From NCBI GenBank assembly GCA_020064725.1, contig JAGTWJ010000003.1, forward strand, positions 1,612,001 to 1,676,000: 64,000 bases of DNA, written 5' to 3'. The DNA comes from Drechslerella dactyloides. Taxonomy: Eukaryota; Ascomycota; Orbiliomycetes; Orbiliales; Orbiliaceae. Below are positions 45,428 to 56,597 of this stretch, piece after piece (within the stretch, counting starts at the first letter, position 1; each line of letters starts with the position of its first letter). The notes beneath the pieces were generated by a model. The model searched no databases. It saw only the letters and a list, made by a program, of their open reading frames with translations, and had not been told where the DNA came from. A program made the translations under genes and the position numbers.

Positions 45428-46566
45428 TTATGCGTACGCCCGCGCTTGCTGAGGCAGCTCGTGCTCCTCTTCGTACTCGATCGTCTGGTGCGTGCCTGTG
45501 GCGACGGATATATTAGCATCACGGTGATGCAATCGGTCGGATTGGGGTACTCACGCTTTTTCGATTTCCGCTTGAAGTCCGCTTCGGACCGCTTCCTCTT
45601 GAGGTCCTTCGCGGAGGGCTTGACGGCCTTTGAAGGCGGTGGCTGTTCCGACCCGTCGCTGTCGGATTCGCTGTCGTCGTCCGAACCTTCGTTCGAAGCG
45701 TCGTCCTCGCCCTCGTCTTCAAATTCAGAGGCGCCGCTCAGATCTTCCTCTTCGTCGTCTTCGTCGCTCGCCTCCTCGTCATTGCCCTCTTTCAACCAGT
45801 CGTTGAAATCTTCCATGTCCTCCTCGTCGCTCTCACCTTCGTCGCCGCTCACGTACTCCACCATGCCGTCTTCTAGCTCAGCTCCCTCTCCTTCCTCCTC
45901 GTACTCCTCCTCTCGCTCCTCGTCAAAGTCTTCATCTCCCTCAGCCTCTCCGCTCTTCTCCAGCGCTCGTAGGACCTTCTTCCAGACTCCCTCTTCCACA
46001 TTGAGCGGCTTATCGCCATATGCCCCACTTCGCAGACGCTCCACCAACTCCTTCTCGATCTGCCGCTCCAGTCTGGCTGCGGCTAGCGCTTTCCGTTCCC
46101 GGGTCGCTTCCCGTCGCCTGATCTTCGGGGCCCGGACCGGTACCATCTTCTCTCCCAACATGGACGCCTCCTCTTTCTCCACCCGCCGGGCCTTGATGGC
46201 TACCTGAACCAGCCGGGTGAGCCGCTGCTTGCACTTGTGTATCAGGAACTTGGGCCAGTATTTGAGCCGCTCGTCGACCTGCTCTAGCGCCTTGACGTAG
46301 TTCTCGCTGAGCAGGATCCGCTCCCACGTCTTGCTGGGCAGGTGGGCTCGCTCGATCGTCTTCATGTAGAGGTATAGTCGGCCGTTGGCTGGGTCGGCGC
46401 GCACGGTCGCGTATCGCGAGTTCGCGAGCGGACACGACTGGCGATTGCAGAGGCCGGTGACATTGTATTCGTTGCGGCAGAAGGTCGCGGTCTTGAGGGG
46501 CGTGGTGAGCTTGAAGGCGCAGAACTGGTGGGAGATTATCTGCCAGACAATCTCGTCGGACGCCAT
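45428..46566 (-). CDS. MAK16: Ribosome biogenesis protein MAK16
   Basis: Mak16 is a nucleolar factor of 60S ribosome assembly. Two exons, 45555-46566 and 45428-45495, give 359 residues. The N-terminus is highly typical: MASDEIVWQIISHQFCAFKL, then FCRNEYNVTGLCNRQSCPLANSRYATV with the four conserved cysteines, and HLPSKTWERILLSENYVKALEQ. The C-terminal third is very acidic, followed by a Lys/Arg-rich stretch (KDLKRKRSEADFKRKSKK). The intron 45496-45554 (GTGAGT donor) joins KKR to THQTIEYEEEHELPQ. Divergent from the MSO1-like gene with 394 bases between the starts. Confidence 0.95.
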
Positions 46567-46960
46567 GGCGAAGGCTCAAGTGTCGGGAAGGGTGGTCGTG
46601 TATACGCTGGTAAGAAGATGAAGGTGAGAGCGATAGAATGAGAGCCTGGCGACTGCGTCCGTGCCAATTCGACCGTGATCGTGTTCCCGCGACTGTGAAG
46701 AAGAAGCTCGCCAGAAGCGTCGACGTGCCGCAACTCGACGAGAAGAAAAAAAGTTTGGAGCGACGTTTGCCCAAAACGGCGGCCGCAGCGCCAAGAAACC
46801 GGAGCTGCAGGCCCGCTTATCGCTGCCCTTCTCGACAGCCTCAACCTCCATCCACCGACATCTGGCAACGTACTCCTCCTCACGATTCACCGCTCCGGAC
46901 AGACAGCCTCACCCAGACAGATAAGCAGACAGCTAGCCAGACGGGCAGACTTCCGCCGCC
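46567..46960. promoter_or_regulatory. Shared upstream region of MAK16 and MSO1-like gene
   Basis: 394 bases between divergent starts. The + strand half next to the MSO1-like gene has repeated AGACAG motifs (46899-46950). No further gene is supported. Confidence 0.5.
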
Positions 46961-47893
46961 ATGAGCAGCTTCCTCTCAAACCTGACCAAAGTTGCCAAAA
47001 GCAAGGTCGCCAACATCTCCCTCCCCAGCTTCATCGACAACAGCGATGCAGACCACGGCGACAACGAGGACGATACCGCCGTCTCCCGTGCCCTCCGCGA
47101 GTACTACAAGGAGCGAGATGGCTTCGTCCCCGAATGGCTCTCCACCATAACCACCTCCTTCATGGCCACGCCCACTCCGGCTCCCCAGAAACACGCGCCT
47201 GAAGGACCACCCGCCGCGTCAGGCATGCTCGGCGACATCTTCAGCGGCGAGACCCCCCGTGCAGGGACCACTCCACCTCCCCCTTCACAGCAGATGCGAC
47301 GTCCAAGCACCAAGCCGCAGTCGGTCTCGCCAGTCTACCCGCAGCAGTACCCGCCACCTCCTGGTCCGCCGGCACAACCCCAGATGGCATCACATCCTCC
47401 CCAGCAGCCTCCCCAGCAGCCTCCTCAGCAACCGCAACGTACACCGGTGGGACTGCCGGCCGGCCCACGAGGTGGCGTCAAGCCGTTCATGGCGCTGAAG
47501 AGAGAACAACAGCAACGGCAGCAAACGCACACGGCACCCCCACAACAGTTTCACCAGCCGCCTCCACCCCCTGGCCCTCCTCGCGAGCACTCATACAGTG
47601 GGGGATCCACGCATCCTACCCCCAGCAGCAGCAGCAGCCACAGGCCGCAAGCACCACAGCAATCACACAGCAGCTATCCCAGTGTGCCCTCAGGAAGAAG
47701 CAGATTCGCCGACGCGGCTGGCGAACCTGCCAGACGACCGTCAGCAACTCCGTCCGTCAGCAATGCCCCCAGTCGCTCGACACAGTCATCCAGCGACAAA
47801 CCTTTCTTGTCCGCCACGGCACCTTGGGCCGGCGGCAGTGACAATGAATTCGGAGGTGGCTGGGGAGCCAGCCCGGGCTTCTACGGCAGATGA
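46961..47893 (+). CDS. Mso1-like Sec1-binding protein
   Basis: The N-terminus resembles Mso1, which binds the SM protein Sec1 and helps SNARE assembly in exocytosis: MSSFLSNLTKVAKSKVANIS followed by DTAVSRALREYYKERDGFVPEWL at about 38-60. The rest of the 310 residues is disordered and rich in Pro, Gln and Ser, including PPQQPPQQPPQQPQ coded by a near-perfect repeat at 47397-47436. The protein ends in a Gly-rich tail with aromatic residues (GGGWGASPGFYGR). One exon. The family call rests on the first 60 residues only. Confidence 0.72.
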   Translation: MSSFLSNLTKVAKSKVANISLPSFIDNSDADHGDNEDDTAVSRALREYYKERDGFVPEWLSTITTSFMATPTPAPQKHAPEGPPAASGMLGDIFSGETPRAGTTPPPPSQQMRRPSTKPQSVSPVYPQQYPPPPGPPAQPQMASHPPQQPPQQPPQQPQRTPVGLPAGPRGGVKPFMALKREQQQRQQTHTAPPQQFHQPPPPPGPPREHSYSGGSTHPTPSSSSSHRPQAPQQSHSSYPSVPSGRSRFADAAGEPARRPSATPSVSNAPSRSTQSSSDKPFLSATAPWAGGSDNEFGGGWGASPGFYGR

Positions 47894-49380
47894 ACGGTAC
47901 AATGGCAATTTGCACCCGAGCAGGCATATATTGATATTTTCTGGGAGTTCTTTTGTGACGAATTTGCGGCTCCTGTCACACGTTTGCATATACTTTCGCT
48001 ATATACTAGGGAGGAGTGAAGGTCATTTTCCGCTCATTTGGCATCGGTGTAGATTCCTAGTTGCGAAAGCGAGTGCATTTAAATGGCGTTCCGTTATAAT
48101 TAGGCAGTTCAATGGAGCTTGGACTTCGTTACGTGATAGCTGGTCTGTAGGCTTTCGCGACGGGATGAGGTATATACTTCTCGGTTACCTCGATAAGGAC
48201 ACGACGAGACAATCGATGTCTAGCAGTCCGGTATTCTCACATGCAAATGCCAATATTGCAATGGCAATTCCAATCGAGATCCCATATATACAGATCTTTA
48301 GGGTGACTCGAACATGCCGAGAGATAATACCGCAGCAGGCATTGCCAACGAAGCTCGGCTCCGCTGGAAACCGAACGCAACCTGCGCCCCTATATATAAT
48401 CCTTGCAAGGAGCTCCAGTCAATTGATGAATGAAGACGCAGGCCAGGGCAAGATTACTAGCACACAAGGGCCGTCAGCAACAGCGCTTCGAAGCAGAACA
48501 TGTCCATCAATTGACTATTGCCCGCTCGCAGGTTATCGAGCATGCATGTGCGTATCCATGTTCCTGCATCTTTTACACCTTCCTCTTATGATTATTGTTT
48601 CGAAGAACCACGCACGCAGCGCCGTTACACCATAAACTTCAATGTGGGTCGCGATCTTGGAACTGAGCTACCGTATGCAAGTTGAACTCTATTCTCGAGC
48701 TTAATCCAACGTCAATATACACATCAGGTATATCGTGAAAAAGCCCACAGAATATATTCAGCGATTTAAAGTTGAGGCAGCCTCGTAACGTCGTCACCTC
48801 TTTCTCAGCTCAAAGCTAGCTATCATCTGTATATTTTGAATATGAAGACCGGCTTGCATTCGGCATCCCTGCCAAACTGCAAGCACAATTCGACTCTTGA
48901 CTGCCTAATACGCACAAACACAGTATTTTTGTACCATGAGAAGCCGCGAAATCAATATGGCCATCATATATATCGATGCTCGGCTGAAAAGTCCTACCAA
49001 TCCTAGCGGCTGCAGTTTCTAGTATAATCAAGCGAGTTGAACCAAAGGGGTTGTTCTTCAGCTGCGTCGTAGATCAGCTGGTAGATTGCATATATTGCAT
49101 GCAGCAAACTACTGGGCCACCGACATAAGTGAAATTCGAGCATAGGCATATCTACGTAGCATATATGCGTTCTTTGCAAAGGTAGACACGTTCCTGATGT
49201 ATACTACAGTCACGATACGCATATATAGGGCTCAAAGTGGTCACTTTGTACACGCAAGGAAATCTAAGTTTCGTAAAATTAGCTAGAGGCCTTCGATCTG
49301 TTGAATATAACATTTCTTTCTTGGCTTGCGCAATTGCAGCAATTGTCGTATTTTCACAAGATATCAAGACCCTTCACGGC
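47894..49380. other. Gene-poor A/T-rich stretch
   Basis: 1.5 kb after the MSO1-like gene. The composition shifts to A/T-rich from about 47920, marking the start of the second gene-poor section. An open frame read through the previous gene (to 48635) is a shadow frame. A TATATAGGG stretch at about 49222 may be a TATA element for the next gene. Confidence 0.55.
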
Positions 49381-50265
49381 ATGCGTTATCTTAACAAACT
49401 CAGCCTGACGGCTGCAAGCTTTGCAGCTGCCGTGCTCACCGCCGCAATTCCAGCAAACACCGACGCTGAGAACGCACCAGGTAATTATAATGACGCAACG
49501 AAATATCTCGCAGTCCGGATTTAACTAGCTGTCACCACGTCCTCGATATGAGTACTAATACAATCTATGCTCAAAGGCAACGCGGACCCGCCGTACTTCA
49601 CCAAATACGTCGGCGTATGGGGAGACAATGCCAACAATACAATCGACTACCTAAACTCGATCGATGACGCCTGGGCCCCAATGGAAATCCCCTTCCCCAT
49701 CGTCGCCTACGGGAAATCAACCTCCTCAGTATGGATCAACATGAACGGCATCCTCTCACTCGACAACCCCACAACTCTCGGCCCCACACTCCCGCCCCAA
49801 CAGCTCCCCGTCAACTCTGGCGACTGCGGGGCGGGTAGAGGCTGTCTTCCAAACCGTGCGATTGCACCCTACTGGCGTGACATGTGGATCAAGCCGGATT
49901 CACCAGGCGCACAAGTCGGCGTTCTGCCACATTACCCGACGGATGCAACGCGGCATTTCCACATTCTGTGGTTCATCTGCGATAAAGAGGCGACGGGCGA
50001 GTGCGGTGGCTTCTACACCCATGCAAGGGGTAACGCGACGAGACAGGTCATGTTGACATATTTCGAGAAGGATCCGGGTGTCTTTTGGATCACGTACCCT
50101 ATCGGAGTGAAGAATATCACCGATGCGGTTGTTGGTTTCCAGAATTATCCGGAGTCTAGTATGCAGTATTTTGCGAACGGAGCGTTCAACCCTTATAGAG
50201 ATTGTCTGAGGGGGGATACTAATACAGGGCTTTTTGAGATCAAGACTGGGGAGGTCTGTCCGTGA
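49381..50265 (+). CDS. Secreted six-cysteine protein, paralogue A
   Basis: Two exons (49381-49480, 49577-50265) give 262 residues. The N-terminus is a signal peptide (LSLTAASFAAAVLTAAIPA). The body carries VWINMNGILSLDNP, then LPNRAIAPYWRDMW, ILWFICDKEATGECGGFYTH and WITYPIGVKNITDAVVGFQNYP, a layout like extracellular NIDO-type beta domains, though I cannot confirm that. Six cysteines (in GDCGAGRGC, FICDK, TGECGG, YRDC and EVCP) and several N-glycosylation sites fit secretion. Paralogue B, 2 kb downstream, shares the cysteine order and the phase-1 intron just after the signal peptide. Function unknown; adhesion or host interaction are guesses. Confidence 0.82.
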
Positions 50266-52278
50266 AATTGCATGCATATGCACTTTCACCTCATAGCTAC
50301 GCTGGCAAACGTATGTATATATCCATCCATAATATACTTTTACCTATCGCTGCTTATTCGGGCCTATTAATTCGTGACCTTTCGTGAGTGTACATACATA
50401 CCAGTGAAGAGCAAATGTGATAGTTAATTGTGTTGCCGCTGTTGCATTCTGGGCCGGTGTCGACAGCTTCGAATTCGAGTCAAGAAATGTAGTAAACAGC
50501 GTGCAAACCATGTAATAGATGGTTTATAAGTAGGAGCACGGCCTATAATTACACGATACAATTTGTGAGCTCGGCCGAACTTTGCGAGTTCTACATAAAT
50601 ATAAATACTTAAGTATCTGCCCATGCTCGAAATCCACATTCACTCATGCATATCGACACCGTATCTTGGGACGCCAATTACTAGATCTCTTGATATAATC
50701 TTATGTTCACTCCCAATTTGGCGAGCACATGTGCACATGCACGGCAGTGCATCTAGATCTCTAGCTAGCTAAATATCTTGTCAAAAGAATAATTCGTAAA
50801 TTCCGGTACACTCGTATCTATTACGATCACTAACTAACAGAGGTAGTCAGAACTCCGGCGTCGTATGGAAACCTCGATTAAGCAAAGGGCTTTACGAACG
50901 TCATGTACACATCGAGTACGTCTCGCAGCTCACACTTTTGCGATTTCTTGAAGCTATAATTGAGGCACATATACGTCTCAATACGCCTGGCTATTGATAA
51001 CGATACCCGACACTTGCCTGTTCAGGATAAACAACCATATAAATCATATGACCTAGCGCGTTGATATATAATCGGCAGTTATGAACGGTATCCATTATCT
51101 CACCGGATATTCGGAAATACCTCGTTCCCTAGCAGATGTAACGTCTTTGCGGGCCGGAGCAGCGGCTGGTGCCGATCGAGGGGGAATCAACGGGACGGGT
51201 AGATGCGCCGTGCACGTTTCTCCGATGCGGATTAAACTTTGACTCTCACACATCAAAATTTTGAAAGTTGGATTTTTTGGGGTCTACTTTTGCGTAATGG
51301 ATTTTTGACGTCTGATAGTTCAAGCTGATTGGGTCGAACTAGCTAATTAGGACTGTATATTGTCTATCTAAATGTCGATCCATTAAATTGTATCTATAGA
51401 AACGATCAACATGTTAGTACCGGTCAGTAGTCGAGTCTATCCAAGCTGCCGGTTCTAGCATGTATCTACAATGCAACGGTATACCGGTAATTTACAAGCC
51501 GAGAACATTCTATATCCTGGCTACTCAGCAAACCGTTTCTTTGCTCCGAAGTGCATGGCCGCAGCTAGCTGCCGGCATATCAACTTCAGTTACCATACCG
51601 ATGCTAGTAAGCATGATAGCAGACCAGCTTAAGCGAGCTCGACATTTCCCGTCATGACTCGATATCAAGATAGGACAATGCCTAACTCGCCTGCAGGAAC
51701 AAGCTAGGAAACTCCGGGTAATACCAACGCGATCAACTCATCTCAGGCCTCGAGACGACTGCCTACGGGAAGTGCCGAGCAGCATACTTGGGATGCAACA
51801 ACCCGCTCAATAAGTGGCCAAGGACTACAGAACTTCCAAATGTGAATTGTAAATTGCAGTGTGATCCTTGTCTTGGAACTGTAGGGGCTAATGGGCTTCT
51901 ATAGACCTGGAGCTATATATATACATATATCATGGACGTTCGTGTAGCTATAGGCATGGTACATATATCATGCATACCGGTTGAACTTCATTGCCAATAA
52001 AATCTAAGGTTGGGGCCAGTATCTAAATAGTATACAGTATAATACATGCTACATGATATAGGGATCCTGCGCCATAAGAGGAGGGTAACGATGTATGAAT
52101 CGAGACGCTTCGGCATTAATAGCTTGTAACTTTCATATAAATTGCAAGCTAAGGTTCCTCGGGTATCAGTAGTTGTGTCTGGTCGATATTCTGAGTAAGG
52201 TATTCGCCAGACTTCAGGTGGTCAATATACACGTTTGAATTCTTCTAAATTCGGCAAATTTTGTATAACCATTGCAAA
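50266..52278. other. Gene-poor stretch between the secreted paralogues
   Basis: 2.0 kb, A/T-rich and full of stops. I looked for a third, decayed copy of the secreted gene and saw none. No transposon features. A CTAGCTAGCTA palindrome occurs at about 50760-50770. Confidence 0.55.
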
Positions 52279-53171
52279 ATGCTACAAATGACAGTTGCCT
52301 TAACGGCAGCCTTCGTAGCAACTGTCCTAGGAGCTACACTACCAGGTAAGTTCTACATAGTCCCAGGATCCTAGACTTCAGAGCCAGTTTGCCCATGAGC
52401 TCAAGATGAAATGTGCATGTCTGGTATGTGTGCAATCCCACTTGGCTAATATGAGAACCTACTTGTCTGGCAGCTTCTCTTGCGAAGAGAGACCACCGCG
52501 CATCCCTCGATGTTTGGCAAAGGGACAAAAGCGTCTCCGATGAATATTCATACGAAACAGACGATGCCTGGGCTAAAGTTGACCTTATATTTCCAATGGT
52601 CCTCTACAATAAAACGGTTGCGACTAAAAACGCCTGGATGTCCATGAATGGCATTGTCTCCTTCGATGAACCGGGCAGCTGCTCCACAGTTCCTAACCAA
52701 GCCCGCCTTCCCATTGGGCCGAACGATCATGGTGATGGCAAAAGGTGCCTCCCCGAAAACTCTGTTGCAGCTTACTGGCAAGATCTTTGGATGCCGCCTA
52801 AAACATCAGCTCTACTGGGCACTTACATCTGGAATGTCCCGTCACAGCCGACCAAAAGTCGTAGCATGTCCTTTTACTGGTTCGTGTGCGATAAAGTCTC
52901 TACAGGACGTTGCGGAGGCTTCTACACCAATCCAGCTGGTAATGCAACGAAGGAGTTTTCAGTGGGCGTCTATGAGAACGAGCCGAATGTCATCCATTTT
53001 TCTTACTGGACTATGGATGTCAATGCGACATTAGCCACTATAGGTGTTCAGTCATTCCCAAACTATCGTCAATACATCTATGATGAGTCTCCCTCCGCAA
53101 ATCCACTGAGCACATGCTTCAGGATAGACACCGCTTCGAATACTCTGGAGCATGAGGAATGCCAGTTCTAA
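52279..53171 (+). CDS. Secreted six-cysteine protein, paralogue B
   Basis: Two exons (52279-52345, 52474-53171) give 254 residues. A signal peptide (MTVALTAAFVATVLGA) is followed after the phase-1 intron by SLAKRDHRA, a Kex2-type Lys-Arg site that paralogue A lacks. The body parallels A: AWMSMNGIVSFDEP, RCLPENSVAAYWQDLW, FYWFVCDKVSTGRCGGFYTNPAGNAT and FSYWTMDVNATLATIGVQSFPNY. Six cysteines lie in the same order. The proteins are clearly divergent (many substitutions), so the duplication is not recent. Same strand as A, 2.0 kb apart. Function unknown. Confidence 0.82.
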
Positions 53172-56100
53172 GAGATGCAGAGCATTGCAACCACTGCTGC
53201 GATATTGATAGAGGGTTGTACATGTAGATAAGCAATCATGGTCTAATATCAGGGTACATGTCAGGGCTCAGTCTAATTTTGATTTGTGGACCAAAGAACG
53301 ACTGCATCATCAATTTGCAAACAGAAGAAATCCTTTAGCTGGTAAAATATCTACGAAGAATCTCACCAATGCCTTGAATACTGAATCCTAAGCTTCGAGC
53401 TCCAATTGGATGCCCCAAGTTCTCGGTGTCTTGCACCATTGGTCCCCTTAATGCAAGTAGTGTTTGTACCGGCACGGAAGCTTCGCATTGTACTGTTTTC
53501 GCAGAAACCGATCCCAAAATTATAGGCCGGCAGCGGTTCAATTTCCACAGTCCAGTCAGTATGATAGCTCTATATATACCTAGGTATGCAGATATATACA
53601 CGTGCAAAGAACCAACAAGCTATATATATTGTTGAGCCTGTACTTCGCGATGTGCTTATGCTTACGCATCTGTTACAATAACTAGAATTCCCGAATGCGG
53701 GTAGATCTGAGTCAATTGAGTTTGAAAACAAATTTGTTAGTTTGGTCTGCTTTTAGCAGAGCTTGATCTTAAAATGCCAATGATATATCCCAGGCAGTTT
53801 AAATTGGGAAAATTGAGATATACGCCATATTAAACTTGCTGGTAATATGCTTACCAAATACTTTCCTAGGTGTTTTGCGCCTTTTTTCCTGCGGATTCGT
53901 ATACGAATGTGATGCTGTATTGAGCTTACGGCGCTTATTTGGGGTGGAGAGCCGAGTCAAGCCTCAGTGGATGTTAACGGCTTGCGGATCACGACCTAGC
54001 AGGCGAAGAGGAAAGAAAGGAGAGAACTACACAGATTAGGCTGCACGGGAAATGAAATGCCCTGGTCCATCTCAGGAGATCATTCATATACGCATGCATC
54101 TGCAGGCCGGCACTTGATAAGCTTGGAAATGCACTTATGTATCTCCAAGGGGCGGTCTGCACCGACACATGCACAGTCAGCTGAACTGAGCAGTGCTGAA
54201 ACACTCGCTTCAGGACTTCAAACCAACAAGCCAACATCGACTTCCCGGCATCGTCATCGCGGTCTTCCGCGTCGTGAACATGTGCATTATGGCAGACAGC
54301 TGTCAGGGGGAACACAAATGCAGCCGGTCGAGCTGTCAAGCGCCGGGCGAAATTGGAGGGCGAGAGAGGAGTGACTGCGCTGTACTCGATGCCTCCGCTT
54401 ATCAGAAACGCGGCGGCCTCTCGCGTTTGAGATTGCCGAAGAGCAAATAAAGGGCAATTCTACCCACCGACGAAGCTTCCATCGCCAGGCAGACGAGCAC
54501 GTTCTCCACACTCCGCCCAGCTATCGTGCCCGTATGCTGTTTCACCCCTCGGCTTCCTTTGCATCTGACTCCGACATGCAGCATCGACCCGACCTTTAGA
54601 TGCATATTCGGATGCACAGTCTAGTCTTGCCGGCCGAGCGAGATGTCTCCTGCGCCTGGCCTGCACGAGGCCGATATTGCATCTGCATCTAACATACATA
54701 CGAGGAAGCACGCATCGCGCATCACACTGTATTGAAGACAATAATGTGCCCAATTTTGGACTGGGCTTCGAGGTCAATCTGAAACCTGCAGGTACGGCTC
54801 ACGATGAGGCAAGGGAGCACCAACTCGTACCTTGCATGAGCTGCCTGCCTCCCTTGCGCGCGAACGCCCGTTGGCGGTTTTTTCGATCCAACCGAACACC
54901 TGCTCCGACCGATCATTCCGCAGCTTCTCAAACATGCGATGCACCGACCCGGATTTCGAGACAGATGGGTACTATTCGGAATACCTGAAGACCTCAGTCT
55001 CGGAGGTATGTCCCATCACATAGCAAGACAGACGCGGCCCCGCTGAATTTGAGTGCAGGAGACTTTTAAAATTTTCCTGCCTTCTTACCGCGACAATGCG
55101 GCTGTCAGATGGGGCAGGTCATGGCAGACAAAGATCTTGGCCATCCGAAACTTGGTTTTCGCCCTCCAGAGGACGGTTTCGGGTGTGCTTCACACAGCTT
55201 CGCACACGGGAGGCACACAGAAGAGCAATCCCTCTGGCAGAGAGCAGCCAGTGAGTGTGGCTCACAGACGCCAACTGCAGCGATGGCACAGTTGCAAAGC
55301 CCACGGAGAGCTTTGGGGCGATTAACGATTGGATGAGAGGCGTCGAACGGCTGAGGAGCACCCGACACCATTCTGCCCTCCATCCTCGGTCCCGGACCAG
55401 GGTAACTAGGGCTCACGTGGAGCCCGCCGGACGACGACCACCGGTTTCAAGCAGAGGGGCGGGAGGCATTTCACTGGCCAGTTTTGCCTTGAGACGAAAG
55501 CTTGCTGAGTTGTCACCTTTTGTTAGGCGAATGGTGCATCGCGAGGTCTGATTGGCTGGCGCGATCCCTTGACAGTCCTGGCATCCGCAGGGAAGAGGCC
55601 CCAAATGGCATAGTCGAAGGCTTGTTCCTGCAAAAGAACTGCTCTGTCGAGCAGACGGTGTGGAAAGGCCCCCCCGGCCCCGTTGCACCTGCAATTCGCC
55701 CAATTATAGGCCGCAATTCCTCCTTTCCCCCTCGATGTTTCTTTTCTGTCTTCTCTGGTCAGCGAGTGACTTTGGCTCTTTCCTGCTGGTTCGCCATTTT
55801 TTATTTTTTCTGATGCTGTTTTTTCCTTCTTCCATCCTCCACCTCATTGCGTCGACGTGCCCTTTCTTCCCTCTCCTCCTTGTTTCCCCTTCCGTCTCGT
55901 CTTTTGATTTGCCCGTCCCGTTTCTTTGCTTTGCGCGTGCCCGTTAGTTGCTTTTATGCTTCCCCGTGCCCCATTCGATTCTTTTTTCGAAGTCCCCGAA
56001 ATACACAGAGACGTGTAAATCGCTGTCAGCCAGTCATTCCTTACCACCGGTCGTCACACATTGTTAGCTGTATTTTGCAAGCTGATTCTGTGCAGATACT

Positions 56101-56597
56101 ATTTTATCACTCGTTGCCCCATCTTTAAACAACTTCCTTCTTTCTCTCTTTTCCCATTCTTTCCTTCTTTCCTTGGGCTCTGTGGTTTCTTTGGAGTGGT
56201 CTTGTAAGTTGGTTCGACATCCTGTGAACTGTACGCGGCTTCCGTATCTTCGGCTAGTCGTCGTCGTCGTCGACCATCCCATACGTCTTGTATTTTCCTT
56301 TACATAGTATCATTGTACTATTTGGTTTTTATTTCCTCTTTTTCTTCCCGATATTCTCTATAATATCTCGACATCATCTTTTTCTAAGCTTGAGCGGCCA
56401 CCGATATCGTATTTTATCGTCCCGCGGTTGCTTAGTCGACACTTTTCGGTCTCAAGCCTGGGTTCCCTTGACTAGTAGGGTTTACTCACTGTCGAAAGAC
56501 CCCCGATCGGTATACACCCCGGATATTCGACCCGCGATATCCAGCACACTCGATCGACACTCGAAAACAATAGCATCAATAGCTCTACTCCTACCAA
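53172..56597. other. Long stretch without a supported gene; pyrimidine-rich leader at its end
   Basis: 3.4 kb. The first part to 53.9 kb is A/T-rich; 54.0-55.7 kb is more G/C-balanced, with open frames of 60-105 residues on both strands but no family features. From about 55730 to 56480 the + strand is strongly C/T-rich, the usual look of a long fungal 5' leader, and short upstream frames (one from 56288 overlaps the next start) could act as uORFs. Confidence 0.5.

Noticed and set aside
47598..48635. 345-residue open frame overlapping the MSO1-like gene
   Set aside because: Other frame of the repeat-rich coding sequence running into A/T-rich flank; no start context and no motifs.
53363..53548. 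61-residue minus-strand frame with two cysteines
   Set aside because: No signal peptide and no splice partner that extends it convincingly.
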